Assembly: GCF_023721795.1 (NCBI RefSeq)
Contig: NZ_JAMQYE010000001.1
Span: 3,187,604 to 3,251,603 of the forward strand
Reading direction: 5' to 3'
Source: Zeimonas sediminis
Lineage (GTDB): Bacteria > Pseudomonadota > Gammaproteobacteria > Burkholderiales > Burkholderiaceae_E
DNA: 64,000 nucleotides
Translations under genes and position numbers: made by a program
In this document: in pieces, positions 29,680 to 38,275 of the stretch
How the letters are laid out: each line of letters starts with the position of its first letter
Numbering within the stretch: the first letter of the stretch is position 1
The notes under the pieces: model-generated
Seen by the model: only the letters and a program-made list of their open reading frames with translations
The model's database searches: none
Told to the model about the DNA's origin: nothing

Positions 29680-30960
29680 ATGTCGCACGACCACGACGAA
29701 AACGCCTCCAAATCGGGCATGCCGCCCCTCGCCGGAGCGACCCGCCGCCGCCTGCTGCAGGGCATGAGCGCGATCCCGCTCGCCGGCGTGCCCGGCCTGG
29801 TGCGGGCCCAGCAGTACCCGACCTCGAAGGTGATGACCACCGGCAAGGCGGTCACCGACACCGAGGTGACGGTCGGCCAGCTGCACTCGTCGTCGGGCAC
29901 GATGGCGATCTCCGAGACCGGCTCGATCCAGGCCGAGCAGCTGGCCATCGACCAGATCAACGCGATGGGCGGCATCCTGGGCCGCAAGATCAAGGTGATC
30001 AAGGAAGACGGCGCGTCCGACTGGCCGACCTTCGCCGAGAAGTCCCGCAAGCTGATCATCAACGACAAGGTCGCCTGCGTGTTCGGCTGCTGGACCTCGG
30101 CCTCGCGCAAGGCGGTGCTGCCGATCTTCGAGAAGGAGAACAACCTCCTCTACTACCCGACCTTCTACGAAGGCCTCGAGCAGTCGAAGAACGTGATCTA
30201 CACCGGCCAGGAGGCCACGCAGCAGATCATCTGGGGCCTGGACTGGGCCAAGAACGAGAAGAAGGCGGCCAAGTTCTTCCTGGTCGGCTCCGACTACATC
30301 TGGCCGCGCACCTCGATGAAGATCGCGCGCAAGCACATCGAGGCCTTCCAGAAGGGCAAGGTCGTCGGCGAGGAGTACTACGCGCTGGGCAGCACGAACT
30401 TCCAGTCGCTGATCAACAAGATCAAGCTTGCGAAGCCGGACTGCATCTTCGCCGCGGTGGTCGGCGGCTCGAACGTCGCCTTCTACAAGCAGCTGAAGGC
30501 GGCCGGCATCACCGGCGACAAGCAGTTCCTGCTGACGCTGTCGGTCACCGAGGACGAGATGCTCGGCGTGGGCGGCGAGAACTTCGCCGGCTTCTACTCG
30601 TCGATGAAGTACTTCCAGTCGCTCGACAACGAGAACAACAAGAAGTTCGTCGAGGCCTTCAAGGCGGCCTACGGGCCGAAGGCGGTGATCGGCGACGTGA
30701 CGCAGGCCGCCTACCTGGGCCCGTGGCTCTGGAAGGCGGCCGTCGAGAAGGCGGGCAGCTTCGACGTCGACGCGGTGGTCAAGGCCTCGCCGGGCATCGA
30801 GCTGAAGACCGCGCCCGAGGGCTACGTGAAGGTGCACGAGAACCACCACCTGTGGAGCAAGGCCCGGATCGCCCAGGGCATGCCCGACGGCACCTTCAAG
30901 GTCGTCGCCGAGTCGAAGGACCTGATCGAGCCGAACCCCTTCCCGAAGGGCTACCAGTAA
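29680..30960 (+). CDS. urtA: Urea ABC transporter substrate-binding protein
   Basis: A 426-residue type-I periplasmic binding protein of the Urt/FmdD group. The N-terminus has a twin-arginine-like signal (TRRRLLQGMSAIPLAGVPGLVRAQ, residues 21-44). The mature domain has VTVGQLHSSSGTMAISETGS, then CVFGCWTSASRKAVLPIFE and YYPTFYEGLEQSKNVIYTGQ, all typical of UrtA. It should bind urea and perhaps short amides, as related Fmd binding proteins do. The ATG at 29680 follows the ribosome site CAAGGAGCC. First gene of the plus-strand operon, with a hairpin cluster directly after it. Confidence 0.95.
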   Translation: MSHDHDENASKSGMPPLAGATRRRLLQGMSAIPLAGVPGLVRAQQYPTSKVMTTGKAVTDTEVTVGQLHSSSGTMAISETGSIQAEQLAIDQINAMGGILGRKIKVIKEDGASDWPTFAEKSRKLIINDKVACVFGCWTSASRKAVLPIFEKENNLLYYPTFYEGLEQSKNVIYTGQEATQQIIWGLDWAKNEKKAAKFFLVGSDYIWPRTSMKIARKHIEAFQKGKVVGEEYYALGSTNFQSLINKIKLAKPDCIFAAVVGGSNVAFYKQLKAAGITGDKQFLLTLSVTEDEMLGVGGENFAGFYSSMKYFQSLDNENNKKFVEAFKAAYGPKAVIGDVTQAAYLGPWLWKAAVEKAGSFDVDAVVKASPGIELKTAPEGYVKVHENHHLWSKARIAQGMPDGTFKVVAESKDLIEPNPFPKGYQ

Positions 30961-30970
30961 CCGCGACAGG

Positions 30971-31020
30971 CGCGGGGGGCGCCCCCGCAGCGGAGCGGCC
31001 GCGCCACCCGGCGCGGCCGC
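30971..31020 (+). other. Two consecutive strong hairpins in the urtA-urtB gap
   Basis: GCGGGGG/CCCCCGC (30971-30987) is followed by an 11-bp perfect stem, GCGGCCGCGCC (30995-31005) and GGCGCGGCCGC (31010-31020), with an ACCC loop. No U-run follows. The position after a binding-protein gene suits 3'-end protection or partial termination, giving more UrtA than membrane subunits. Confidence 0.6.
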
Positions 31021-31048
31021 GCGAGATTCGAGCGAATAGGAGAGGGCG

Positions 31049-31963
31049 ATGTCCTTCAACGACATCCTGAACATCACGCTGATGCAGGGCTTCGCGGGCC
31101 TGAGCCTGTTCTCGGTGCTTCTGCTGATGGGGCTCGGGCTGGCCGTGATCTTCGGCCAGATGGGCGTCATCAACATGGCGCACGGCGAGTTCATGACGAT
31201 CGGCGCCTACACGGTGTTCCTCGGCTCGACGCTGACCGAGACCTTCGCGCCGGGCCTGATGCAGGCGTACTTCCCGGTCGCGATCGTCGCCGCCTTCCTG
31301 TTCGCCTTCGCTGCCGGATGGCTGGCCGAATGGGCGCTGATCCGGCACCTCTACAAGCGTCCGCTGGACACGCTGCTGGCCACCTGGGGGCTGAGCCTGG
31401 CGATCCAGCAGATGTTCCGGACCTTCGTCGGGCCGAAGGAGGTCAGCCCGACGCTGCCCGACTGGCTGATGGGCTCGTGGGCGCCGGTCGAGGGCCTGGA
31501 CATCCCGATCAACGGCATGTTCGTCATGGCGCTGACCCTGCTGGTCACCGGCGGGCTGCTGCTCGCGATGTACCGCTCGCGCTGGGGCCTTCGCGTGCGC
31601 GCCACGGTGAGCAACCGGACGATGGCCAACGCCACCGGCATCAACACCCGCATGACCGACCGGATGACCTTCGCGATCGGCTGCGGCATCGCCGGCGTGG
31701 CGGGGGCCGCCTTCACCACGATCGGCTCGACCGGGCCCACCAGCGGGTCGCTCTACATCGTCGACGCCTTCCTGGTGGTGACCTTCGGCGGCGCGGCGAG
31801 CCTGCTCGGGACCGTGGCCTCGGCCTTCGGCATCGCCCAGACCCAGTCGATCTCCGAATTCTTCCTGACCGGCTCGATGGCCAAGGTGCTCACGCTGCTG
31901 CTGGTCGTGACCATCCTGATGATCCGCCCGCAGGGCCTCTTCGCGGCCAAGGTGCGTCGCTGA
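31049..31963 (+). CDS. urtB: Urea ABC transporter permease UrtB
   Basis: A 304-residue inner-membrane permease of the branched-chain amino acid/urea (LivH-like) class, with about eight hydrophobic segments. Family motifs are LLMGLGLAVIFGQMGVINMAHGEF near residues 25-50 and the cytoplasmic loop VRATVSNRTMANATGINTRMTD, which includes the ATPase-coupling region. FGGAASLLGTVASAFG is near 245. Many UrtB proteins have a large N-terminal periplasmic extension; this one lacks it. The ribosome site AGGAGAGGG precedes the ATG. Confidence 0.95.
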   Translation: MSFNDILNITLMQGFAGLSLFSVLLLMGLGLAVIFGQMGVINMAHGEFMTIGAYTVFLGSTLTETFAPGLMQAYFPVAIVAAFLFAFAAGWLAEWALIRHLYKRPLDTLLATWGLSLAIQQMFRTFVGPKEVSPTLPDWLMGSWAPVEGLDIPINGMFVMALTLLVTGGLLLAMYRSRWGLRVRATVSNRTMANATGINTRMTDRMTFAIGCGIAGVAGAAFTTIGSTGPTSGSLYIVDAFLVVTFGGAASLLGTVASAFGIAQTQSISEFFLTGSMAKVLTLLLVVTILMIRPQGLFAAKVRR

Positions 31964-31983
31964 TCCGGAAACGAGGACGAACG

Positions 31984-33195
31984 ATGAACAGCCTCAAATC
32001 CCTGTTGCTGCGCCCGAGCACCGGCAGCATCGTGGTCCTGGCGGCGATCCTGCTGGTGGTCTTCCCGCTGACCCTCGACATCTTCCGCCTGAACCTGGTC
32101 GGCAAGTACCTGACCTACGGCTTCGTGGCGATCGGGCTGGTCATGCTCTGGGGGCACGCCGGCATCCTGAGCCTCGGCCAGGGGGTGTTCTTCGGCCTGG
32201 GCGGCTACATGATGGCCATGTTCCTGAAGCTCGAGGCTTCCGATCCGGAGAGCACGAAGATCCAGTCGACGCCGGGCATCCCCGACTTCATGGACTGGAA
32301 CCAGCTGACCGAGCTGCCCTTCTGGTGGGAGCCCTTCAGGAACCTGCCCTTCGCGCTGGCCGCGGTGATCCTGGTGCCGGCGCTCCTCGCCTTCGTGATC
32401 GGCTTCGCGATGTTCAAGCGCCGGGTGGGCGGCGTCTACTTCGCGATCATCACGCAGGCGGTCGCGCTGATCCTCACGGTGCTGATCATCGGCCAGCAGG
32501 GCTACACCGGCGGCGTGAACGGCATGACCGACCTGAAGACGATGCTGGGCTGGGACATCCGGGAAGACAGCTCCAAGCTGATCCTCTACTTCGTCTGCGT
32601 GGGCCTGCTCCTGGGCAGCATCCTGGTCTGCCGCTGGATCCAGTCGAGCAAGCTGGGCACCCTGCTGCTCGCGATGCGCGACAAGGAAGATCGCGTCCGC
32701 TTCTCGGGCTACGACGTCGCGATGTTCAAGGTCTTCGCCTTCGTGCTGGCGGCGATCCTCGCCGCGATCGGAGGTGCGATGTTCACGCTGCAGGTCGGCT
32801 TCATGTCGCCGTCCTTCGTCGGCATCGTGCCGTCGATCGAGATGGTGATCTTCGCCGCGGTCGGCGGGCGGATGAGCCTGGTCGGCGCCGTCTACGGCGC
32901 GCTGCTGGTGAACTTCGGCAAGACGTACTTCTCCGAGACCTTCCCCGACCTCTGGCTGTTCCTGATGGCCGCCCTGTTCATCGGCGTGACGATGGCCTTC
33001 CCGAACGGTCTGGCGGGCCTGGTCGACAGCCACCTGAAGCCCTGGTGGCAGCGCCTGAGGGCCGGGCGCGCCGGGCAGGTCGGTAGCCCGGCAGCCGTGC
33101 CTGCCGACGCGGCAGCGACCCGCAGCGGGGCCCCCGAGACCGTGAAGGGCGCCGACTCGAAGCTGCCCGGCGCGATCAGCGGCCAGCGCGCCTGA
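31984..33195 (+). CDS. urtC: Urea ABC transporter permease UrtC
   Basis: The second permease (403 residues, LivM-like). HAGILSLGQGVFFGLGGYMMAM near residue 55 and RVGGVYFAIITQAVALIL near 140 are conserved, and DKEDRVRFSGYDVAMFKVFAFV marks the EAA-type coupling loop. A 40-residue Ala/Thr/Pro-rich cytoplasmic tail follows the last helix and is probably a dispensable extension. The ATG at 31984 is fixed by homology and by GAGGACGAACG upstream. It sits 20 bp after urtB. Confidence 0.95.
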   Translation: MNSLKSLLLRPSTGSIVVLAAILLVVFPLTLDIFRLNLVGKYLTYGFVAIGLVMLWGHAGILSLGQGVFFGLGGYMMAMFLKLEASDPESTKIQSTPGIPDFMDWNQLTELPFWWEPFRNLPFALAAVILVPALLAFVIGFAMFKRRVGGVYFAIITQAVALILTVLIIGQQGYTGGVNGMTDLKTMLGWDIREDSSKLILYFVCVGLLLGSILVCRWIQSSKLGTLLLAMRDKEDRVRFSGYDVAMFKVFAFVLAAILAAIGGAMFTLQVGFMSPSFVGIVPSIEMVIFAAVGGRMSLVGAVYGALLVNFGKTYFSETFPDLWLFLMAALFIGVTMAFPNGLAGLVDSHLKPWWQRLRAGRAGQVGSPAAVPADAAATRSGAPETVKGADSKLPGAISGQRA

Positions 33196-33222
33196 CCCCG
33201 AAACGCCACCGGAGCGACACAG

Positions 33223-33966
33223 ATGAGCCCGAAGGAGTTCGTGCTTTACATCGAGGACCTGACGGTCTCGTTCGACGGTTTCAAGGCGATCGACAGCCTG
33301 AACCTGTACATCGACAAGGACGAGCTGCGAGTGATCATCGGCCCGAACGGGGCCGGCAAGACCACTCTGCTCGACCTGATCTGCGGCAAGACGCGGGCGA
33401 GCGCCGGCAGCATCAAGTTCAAGGACGAGGAGCTCACGAAGAAGCCCGAGCACGAGATCGTCCGGGCAGGGGTCGGCCGAAAGTTCCAGACCCCGTCGAT
33501 CTACGAGAACCTGAGCGTGTACCACAACCTCGAGGTCTCCTTTCCGCGCGGCCGCTCGGTGTTCGGCGCCCTCGCCTTCAAGAGCACGGACGAGGTGAAG
33601 GAGCGGATCGAGGCGGTCGCCGAGGAGATCGGCCTTGCCGACAAGCTCGAGACCGAGGCCGGGCTGCTGTCGCACGGCCAGAAGCAGTGGCTGGAGATCG
33701 GGATGCTGCTGATGCAGGAGCCCGAGCTGCTGATGCTCGACGAACCGATTGCCGGCATGAGCGCGCGCGAACGCGAGGTCACCGCCGAGCTGCTCAAGCG
33801 GATCTGCAGGAACCGCTCGATGATCGTCATCGAGCACGACATGGACTTCGTCAAGCAGATCGCCTCGAAGGTCACCGTGATGCACCAGGGAAAGATCCTC
33901 GCCGAGGGAACGATGGACGCGGTGCAGGCGGATCCGAAGGTCATCGACGTCTATCTCGGGCATTGA
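33223..33966 (+). CDS. urtD: Urea ABC transporter ATPase UrtD
   Basis: A 247-residue ABC ATPase of the LivG type. Walker A is GPNGAGKTT (residues 40-48). The Q-loop sits in VGRKFQTPSIYENLSVYHNL. The signature is the degenerate LSHGQKQWLEIG usual for UrtD, and Walker B is LLMLDEPIAGM. The C-terminus IVIEHDMDFVKQIASKVTVMHQG holds the switch His. It pairs with UrtE to power UrtBC. Confidence 0.96.
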   Translation: MSPKEFVLYIEDLTVSFDGFKAIDSLNLYIDKDELRVIIGPNGAGKTTLLDLICGKTRASAGSIKFKDEELTKKPEHEIVRAGVGRKFQTPSIYENLSVYHNLEVSFPRGRSVFGALAFKSTDEVKERIEAVAEEIGLADKLETEAGLLSHGQKQWLEIGMLLMQEPELLMLDEPIAGMSAREREVTAELLKRICRNRSMIVIEHDMDFVKQIASKVTVMHQGKILAEGTMDAVQADPKVIDVYLGH

Positions 33967-33992
33967 CCCGAACGCGCAGCAAGGAGCCAGTC

Positions 33993-34682
33993 ATGCTCGA
34001 AGTGAAGGACCTGTTCGTCGCCTACGGTCAGAGCCAGGCGCTGCACGGCATCTCGTTCGACGCGAAGCAGAACGAGACGATCGCGATCATGGGGCGCAAC
34101 GGCATGGGCAAGACCACGCTGTTCAAGAGCCTGATGGGCGTGCTGCCGCTCAAGTCCGGCCAGATCAGCGTCGCGGGCCAGGACGTGTCGAGTGACGAGA
34201 GCTACCGGAGGGTGGCCAAGGGCATCGCCTACGTTCCGCAGGGCCGGATGATCTTCCCGACGCTCACGGTGGAGGAGAACATCCAGACCGGGCTGGAGAA
34301 CAGCCGCAGCAAGCGGATCCCGGACGAGATCTACGCGCTCTTCCCGGTGCTGTTCGAGATGCGCCGGCGCAAGGGCGGCAACCTGTCGGGCGGGCAGCAG
34401 CAACAGCTCGCGATCGCCCGCGCCCTGGTCACCGAGCCGAAGGTGCTGCTGCTCGACGAGCCGACCGAGGGCATCCAGCCGTCGATCATCAAGGACATCG
34501 CGCGTGCGCTCAACGAGATCAGGAAGATTCGCCAGATCTCGATCGTCGTCTCCGAACAGGTCCTGTCCTTCGCGATGGAAGTCGCGGACCGCCTCTTCGT
34601 GATCGAGGGCGGCAGGCTCGTTCACGAAACCCCTCGCGCCAGCACCGACGTGGCGCGAATCAAGCAGTACCTGTCGGTCTGA
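33993..34682 (+). CDS. urtE: Urea ABC transporter ATPase UrtE
   Basis: A 229-residue ABC ATPase of the LivF type. Walker A is GRNGMGKTT, signature LSGGQQQQLAIARALV, Walker B VLLLDEPTEGIQPSI. GIAYVPQGRMIFPTLTVEENI carries the Q-loop. The ATG at 33993 (MLEVKDLFVAYG) follows AAGGAGCCAGTC; open frame upstream overlaps urtD in another frame and is not part of the gene. It completes urtABCDE. Confidence 0.96.
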   Translation: MLEVKDLFVAYGQSQALHGISFDAKQNETIAIMGRNGMGKTTLFKSLMGVLPLKSGQISVAGQDVSSDESYRRVAKGIAYVPQGRMIFPTLTVEENIQTGLENSRSKRIPDEIYALFPVLFEMRRRKGGNLSGGQQQQLAIARALVTEPKVLLLDEPTEGIQPSIIKDIARALNEIRKIRQISIVVSEQVLSFAMEVADRLFVIEGGRLVHETPRASTDVARIKQYLSV

Positions 34683-34718
34683 CCGAGCTTCATCCACGAC
34701 ATCACCAGGAGGCATGCC

Positions 34719-35948
34719 ATGCCTGACACGCTGATCAAGGTCGATCTCGCGCAATCGCCGTACGAGAACGAGAACATCCACAACCGCTGGCACCCGGACA
34801 TTCCGATGGCTTGCTGGGTCAATCCGGGCGACGACTTCGTCCTGGAGACCTACGACTGGACCGGCGGCTACATCAAGAACAACGACAGCGCCGACGACGT
34901 GCGCGACGTCGACCTGAGCACCGTGCACTTCCTGTCGGGCCCGGTCGGGGTCAAGGGCGCCGAGCCGGGCGACCTGCTCGTGGTCGACCTGCTCGACATC
35001 GGCGCGAAGCCGGACAGCCTGTGGGGCTTCAACGGCTTCTTCTCGAAGAAGAACGGCGGCGGCTTCCTGACCGAGCACTTCCCGCTGGCCCAGAAGTCGA
35101 TCTGGGACTTCGAGGGCATGTTCACGACGAGCCGGCACGTTCCCGGCGTGCGCTTCGCCGGCCTGATCCACCCCGGTCTGATCGGCTGCCTGCCCGACCG
35201 GAAGATGCTCGACACCTGGAACGAGCGCGAGGTCGACTTCATCGCCACCCAGCCCGACCGGGTGCCGCCGCTCGCCAACCCGCCGTTCGCGCAGACGGCC
35301 CATATGGGCAAGATGAAGGGCGACGCCGCCGCCAAGGCGGCTGCCGAGGGCGCGCGCACCGTGCCGCCGCGCGAGCACGGCGGCAACTGCGACATCAAGG
35401 ACCTGTCGCGCGGCTCGCGGGTCTTCTTCCCGGTGTACGTGGACGGCGCCGGCCTGTCGGTGGGCGACCTGCACTTCAGCCAGGGCGACGGCGAGATCAC
35501 CTTCTGCGGCGCGATCGAGATGGCCGGCTGGGTGCACATGCGGGTGTCGCTGATCAAGGGCGGCATGGCCAAGTACGGCATCAAGAACCCGATCTTCAAG
35601 CCCAGCCCGATCACGCCGAACTACAAGGACTACCTGATCTTCGAGGGCATCTCGGTCGACGAGCAGGGCAAGCAGCACTACCTCGACGTCCACGTCGCCT
35701 ACCGTCAGGCCTGCCTGAACGCGATCGAATACCTGAAGAAGTTCGGCTATTCCGGCGCGCAGGCCTATTCGATCCTCGGCACCGCACCGGTGCAAGGGCA
35801 CATCAGCGGCGTGGTCGACATCCCCAACGCCTGCGCCACGCTGTGGCTGCCCACCGAGATCTTCGAGTTCGACATCAACCCGGGCGTCAACGGCCCGGTC
35901 AAGGCGATCACCGGCGGCGTCGACATGCCGCTGTCGCCGGACCTGTGA
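34719..35948 (+). CDS. fmdA: Formamidase
   Basis: A 409-residue FmdA/acetamidase family enzyme that hydrolyses formamide to formate and ammonia. Conserved segments are MPDTLIKVDLAQSPYENENIHNRW at the start, FLSGPVGVKGAEPGDLLVVDLLD near 70, HPGLIGCLPDR near 148 and REHGGNCDIKDLSRGSRVFFPV near 216. It ends KAITGGVDMPLSPDL. The ribosome site CAGGAGG lies before the ATG. It is unrelated in fold to AmiE two genes downstream, so the operon carries two different amidase types behind one transporter. Confidence 0.95.
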   Translation: MPDTLIKVDLAQSPYENENIHNRWHPDIPMACWVNPGDDFVLETYDWTGGYIKNNDSADDVRDVDLSTVHFLSGPVGVKGAEPGDLLVVDLLDIGAKPDSLWGFNGFFSKKNGGGFLTEHFPLAQKSIWDFEGMFTTSRHVPGVRFAGLIHPGLIGCLPDRKMLDTWNEREVDFIATQPDRVPPLANPPFAQTAHMGKMKGDAAAKAAAEGARTVPPREHGGNCDIKDLSRGSRVFFPVYVDGAGLSVGDLHFSQGDGEITFCGAIEMAGWVHMRVSLIKGGMAKYGIKNPIFKPSPITPNYKDYLIFEGISVDEQGKQHYLDVHVAYRQACLNAIEYLKKFGYSGAQAYSILGTAPVQGHISGVVDIPNACATLWLPTEIFEFDINPGVNGPVKAITGGVDMPLSPDL

Positions 35949-35958
35949 GGGCGCGGGC

Positions 35959-36324
35959 ATGCCGACCTACGACTACGAGTGCGCGGACTGCGGCGGCTTC
36001 GACGCCTTTCGCAGCATCGCGCAGCGCAACGATCCGGCGGCATGCCCGCAGTGCGGGGCGGACTCGCCCCGCGTGCTGGCCAGCGCGCCGCGGCTCTCCT
36101 GCGTGGCCACCGGCACGCGGCTGGCGATCGAGGCCAACGAGCGTTCGGCCAACGCGCCGATCTCGTCGCGCGACTACGCGGCCGGCCAGGCAGGCCGCTA
36201 CGGCCGGATGAAGCACCCGGCGGGCTGCGGCTGCTGCAGCCCGGGCATCCGCAGCGCGACGGTGCGCTCGCCCTCGGGCGCCAAGGCCTTTCCGACCAAG
36301 CGACCCTGGATGATCAGCCACTGA
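35959..36324 (+). CDS. fmdB: FmdB zinc-ribbon protein
   Basis: A 121-residue protein beginning [20 protein letters not shown]. Two CxxC pairs (CADC and CPQC) form the FmdB-type zinc ribbon. A further cluster CGCC sits near residue 94. FmdB was named from formamidase operons and is presumed regulatory; biochemical evidence is sparse. It lies 10 bp after fmdA and 47 bp before amiE, so it is co-transcribed. Confidence 0.92.
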   Translation: MPTYDYECADCGGFDAFRSIAQRNDPAACPQCGADSPRVLASAPRLSCVATGTRLAIEANERSANAPISSRDYAAGQAGRYGRMKHPAGCGCCSPGIRSATVRSPSGAKAFPTKRPWMISH

Positions 36325-36371
36325 GCGGCGGGCCGCCGCCTCCAACTCTTCGAACCGAACAGGAAACTTCC

Positions 36372-37412
36372 ATGCATCACGGGGATATCTCGAGCAGCCA
36401 CGACACCGTCGGCGTGGCGGTCGTCAACTACAAGATGCCGCGCCTGCACACGAAGGCGGAGGTGCTCGCCAACGCCCGCAAGATCGCCGAGATGATCGAG
36501 GGCATGAAGGTCGGGCTGCCCGGCCTCGACCTGGTGATCTTTCCCGAGTACAGCACGCACGGGATCATGTACGACCCGAAGGAGATGTACGAGACCGCCT
36601 CGGCGGTGCCGGGCGAGGAGACCGAGATCTTCGCGCAGGCCTGCCGCAAGGCGAAGGTGTGGGGCGTGTTCTCGCTGACCGGCGAGCGGCACGAGGAGCA
36701 TCCGAACAAGGCGCCCTACAACACGCTGATCCTGATGAACGACAAGGGCGAGATCGTCCAGAAGTACCGGAAGATCATGCCCTGGGTGCCGATCGAGGGC
36801 TGGTACCCCGGCAACTGCACCTACGTGTCCGAGGGCCCGAAGGGCCTGAAGGTCAGCCTGATCATCTGCGACGACGGCAACTATCCCGAGATCTGGCGCG
36901 ACTGCGCGATGAAGGGCGCCGAGCTGATCGTGCGCTGCCAGGGCTACATGTACCCGGCCAAGGACCAGCAGGTGCTGATGGCCAAGGCGATGGCGTGGGC
37001 GAACAACAGCTACGTGGCGGTGGCCAACGCGTCGGGCTTCGACGGCGTGTACTCCTACTTCGGCCACTCGGCGATCATCGGCTTCGACGGCCGCACGCTC
37101 GGCGAGTGCGGCGAGGAGGACTACGGCATCCAGTACGCGGCGCTGTCCAAGAGCCTGATCCGCGACTTCCGCAAGAACGGCCAGTCGGAGAACCACCTGT
37201 TCAAGCTGCTGCACCGCGGCTACACCGGCAAGATCAATTCGCGCGAGGGCGACAAGGGCGAGGCCGTCTGCCCGTACGACTTCTACGCGAAGTGGGTCAA
37301 CGATCCGGAAGGCACGCGCGCGATGGTCGAGTCGATCACGCGCTCCACGGTGGGCACCGAGGAGTGCCCGATCGAGGGCATTCCTAACCCGGCGACGGTC
37401 GGGCATCGTTGA
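36372..37412 (+). CDS. amiE: Aliphatic amidase
   Basis: A 346-residue nitrilase-superfamily amidase that cleaves short aliphatic amides to acid plus ammonia. The catalytic triad is intact at canonical numbering: Glu59 in FPEYST, Lys134 in QKYRKIMPW, Cys166 in [11 protein letters not shown]. The start [21 protein letters not shown] matches AmiE rather than the formamidase AmiF. The ATG at 36372 follows AGGAAACTTCC. The upstream urea/amide transporter and downstream AAA+/VWA pair suggest an inducible amide-use operon. Confidence 0.94.
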   Translation: MHHGDISSSHDTVGVAVVNYKMPRLHTKAEVLANARKIAEMIEGMKVGLPGLDLVIFPEYSTHGIMYDPKEMYETASAVPGEETEIFAQACRKAKVWGVFSLTGERHEEHPNKAPYNTLILMNDKGEIVQKYRKIMPWVPIEGWYPGNCTYVSEGPKGLKVSLIICDDGNYPEIWRDCAMKGAELIVRCQGYMYPAKDQQVLMAKAMAWANNSYVAVANASGFDGVYSYFGHSAIIGFDGRTLGECGEEDYGIQYAALSKSLIRDFRKNGQSENHLFKLLHRGYTGKINSREGDKGEAVCPYDFYAKWVNDPEGTRAMVESITRSTVGTEECPIEGIPNPATVGHR

Positions 37413-37432
37413 GCCTGCGCGAGGATCCCCCG

Positions 37433-38269
37433 ATGTCGATCGCCGACCTGCGGCCGGCCGCATCGCGGGATCCGCTCGCCGACTGGCGCGCGGCCCGCGA
37501 GCCCTTCTACATGCCGGTCGGCGACGAGGTCGCCGCGTTCGAGGCGGCGCACGCGCTGCGCCTGCCGGTGCTTTTGAAGGGGCCCACCGGCTGCGGCAAG
37601 ACGCGCTTCGTCGAGCACATGGCGTGGCGGCTCGGCAAGCCGCTGGTCACGGTCGCCTGCCACGAGGACCTGACCGCGGGCGATCTCGTCGGACGCTGGC
37701 TGCTCGACGCCGAGGGCACGCGCTGGCACGACGGCCCGTTGACGATGGCGGCGCGCCATGGGGCGATCTGCTATCTCGACGAGATCGTCGAGGCGCGCTC
37801 AGACACCACCGTGGTGCTGCACCCGCTCAGCGATTCGCGGCGGATGCTGCCGCTGGACCGTCGAAGCGAGGTGCTGCGCGCGCATCCCGATTTCCATCTG
37901 GTCGTGTCCTACAACCCCGGTTACCAGGGCGCGAACAAGACGATGAAGCCGTCGACTCGGCAGCGCTTCGTGGCGATCGAGTTCGGCTACCCGCCGCCCG
38001 ACGAGGAGGCGGAGATCGTCGCGCGCGAGAGCGGTCTCGGGCGGGACACCGCGCGCAGCCTGGTCGCGCTCGCCGAGCGCACGCGCCGGCTGGAGGCCGA
38101 CGGCCTGGAGCAGGGGGCCTCCACCCGAATGCTGGTACACGCCGGCGTCCTGCTGATGCAGGGGCTCGGCCTTCGCGAGGCCTGCCTGCAGGCCGTGCTG
38201 CTGCCCCTGACCGACGACCCGGATCTATCGGCGGCCCTGCGGGCAGCGCTCGACGCAACGCTGGGCTGA
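37433..38269 (+). CDS. MoxR/CbbQ-type AAA+ ATPase
   Basis: A 278-residue AAA+ protein of the CbbQ/NorQ/NirQ branch. Walker A is GPTGCGKTR (residues 50-58), Walker B ICYLDEIVEA near 116, then FHLVVSYNPGYQGANKTMKPSTRQR carrying the sensor and arginine-finger region. Such ATPases work with a VWA partner to remodel or activate enzymes (Rubisco for CbbQ, NO reductase for NorQ). Here the partner is the next gene, 6 bp away. I chose the ATG at 37433 because GAGG lies 8 nt upstream; a TTG at 37409 overlapping the amiE stop is possible. The target may be FmdA, AmiE or a metalloenzyme of this cluster (inference). Confidence 0.88.
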   Translation: MSIADLRPAASRDPLADWRAAREPFYMPVGDEVAAFEAAHALRLPVLLKGPTGCGKTRFVEHMAWRLGKPLVTVACHEDLTAGDLVGRWLLDAEGTRWHDGPLTMAARHGAICYLDEIVEARSDTTVVLHPLSDSRRMLPLDRRSEVLRAHPDFHLVVSYNPGYQGANKTMKPSTRQRFVAIEFGYPPPDEEAEIVARESGLGRDTARSLVALAERTRRLEADGLEQGASTRMLVHAGVLLMQGLGLREACLQAVLLPLTDDPDLSAALRAALDATLG

Positions 38270-38275
38270 GGGGCC

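Noticed and set aside
29500..31194. 5' extension of the kinase frame through the urtA/urtB region
   Set aside because: It would run antisense through all of urtA and carry no domain. NCS1 homology begins at the GTG near 29499, and the intergenic region looks like a promoter.
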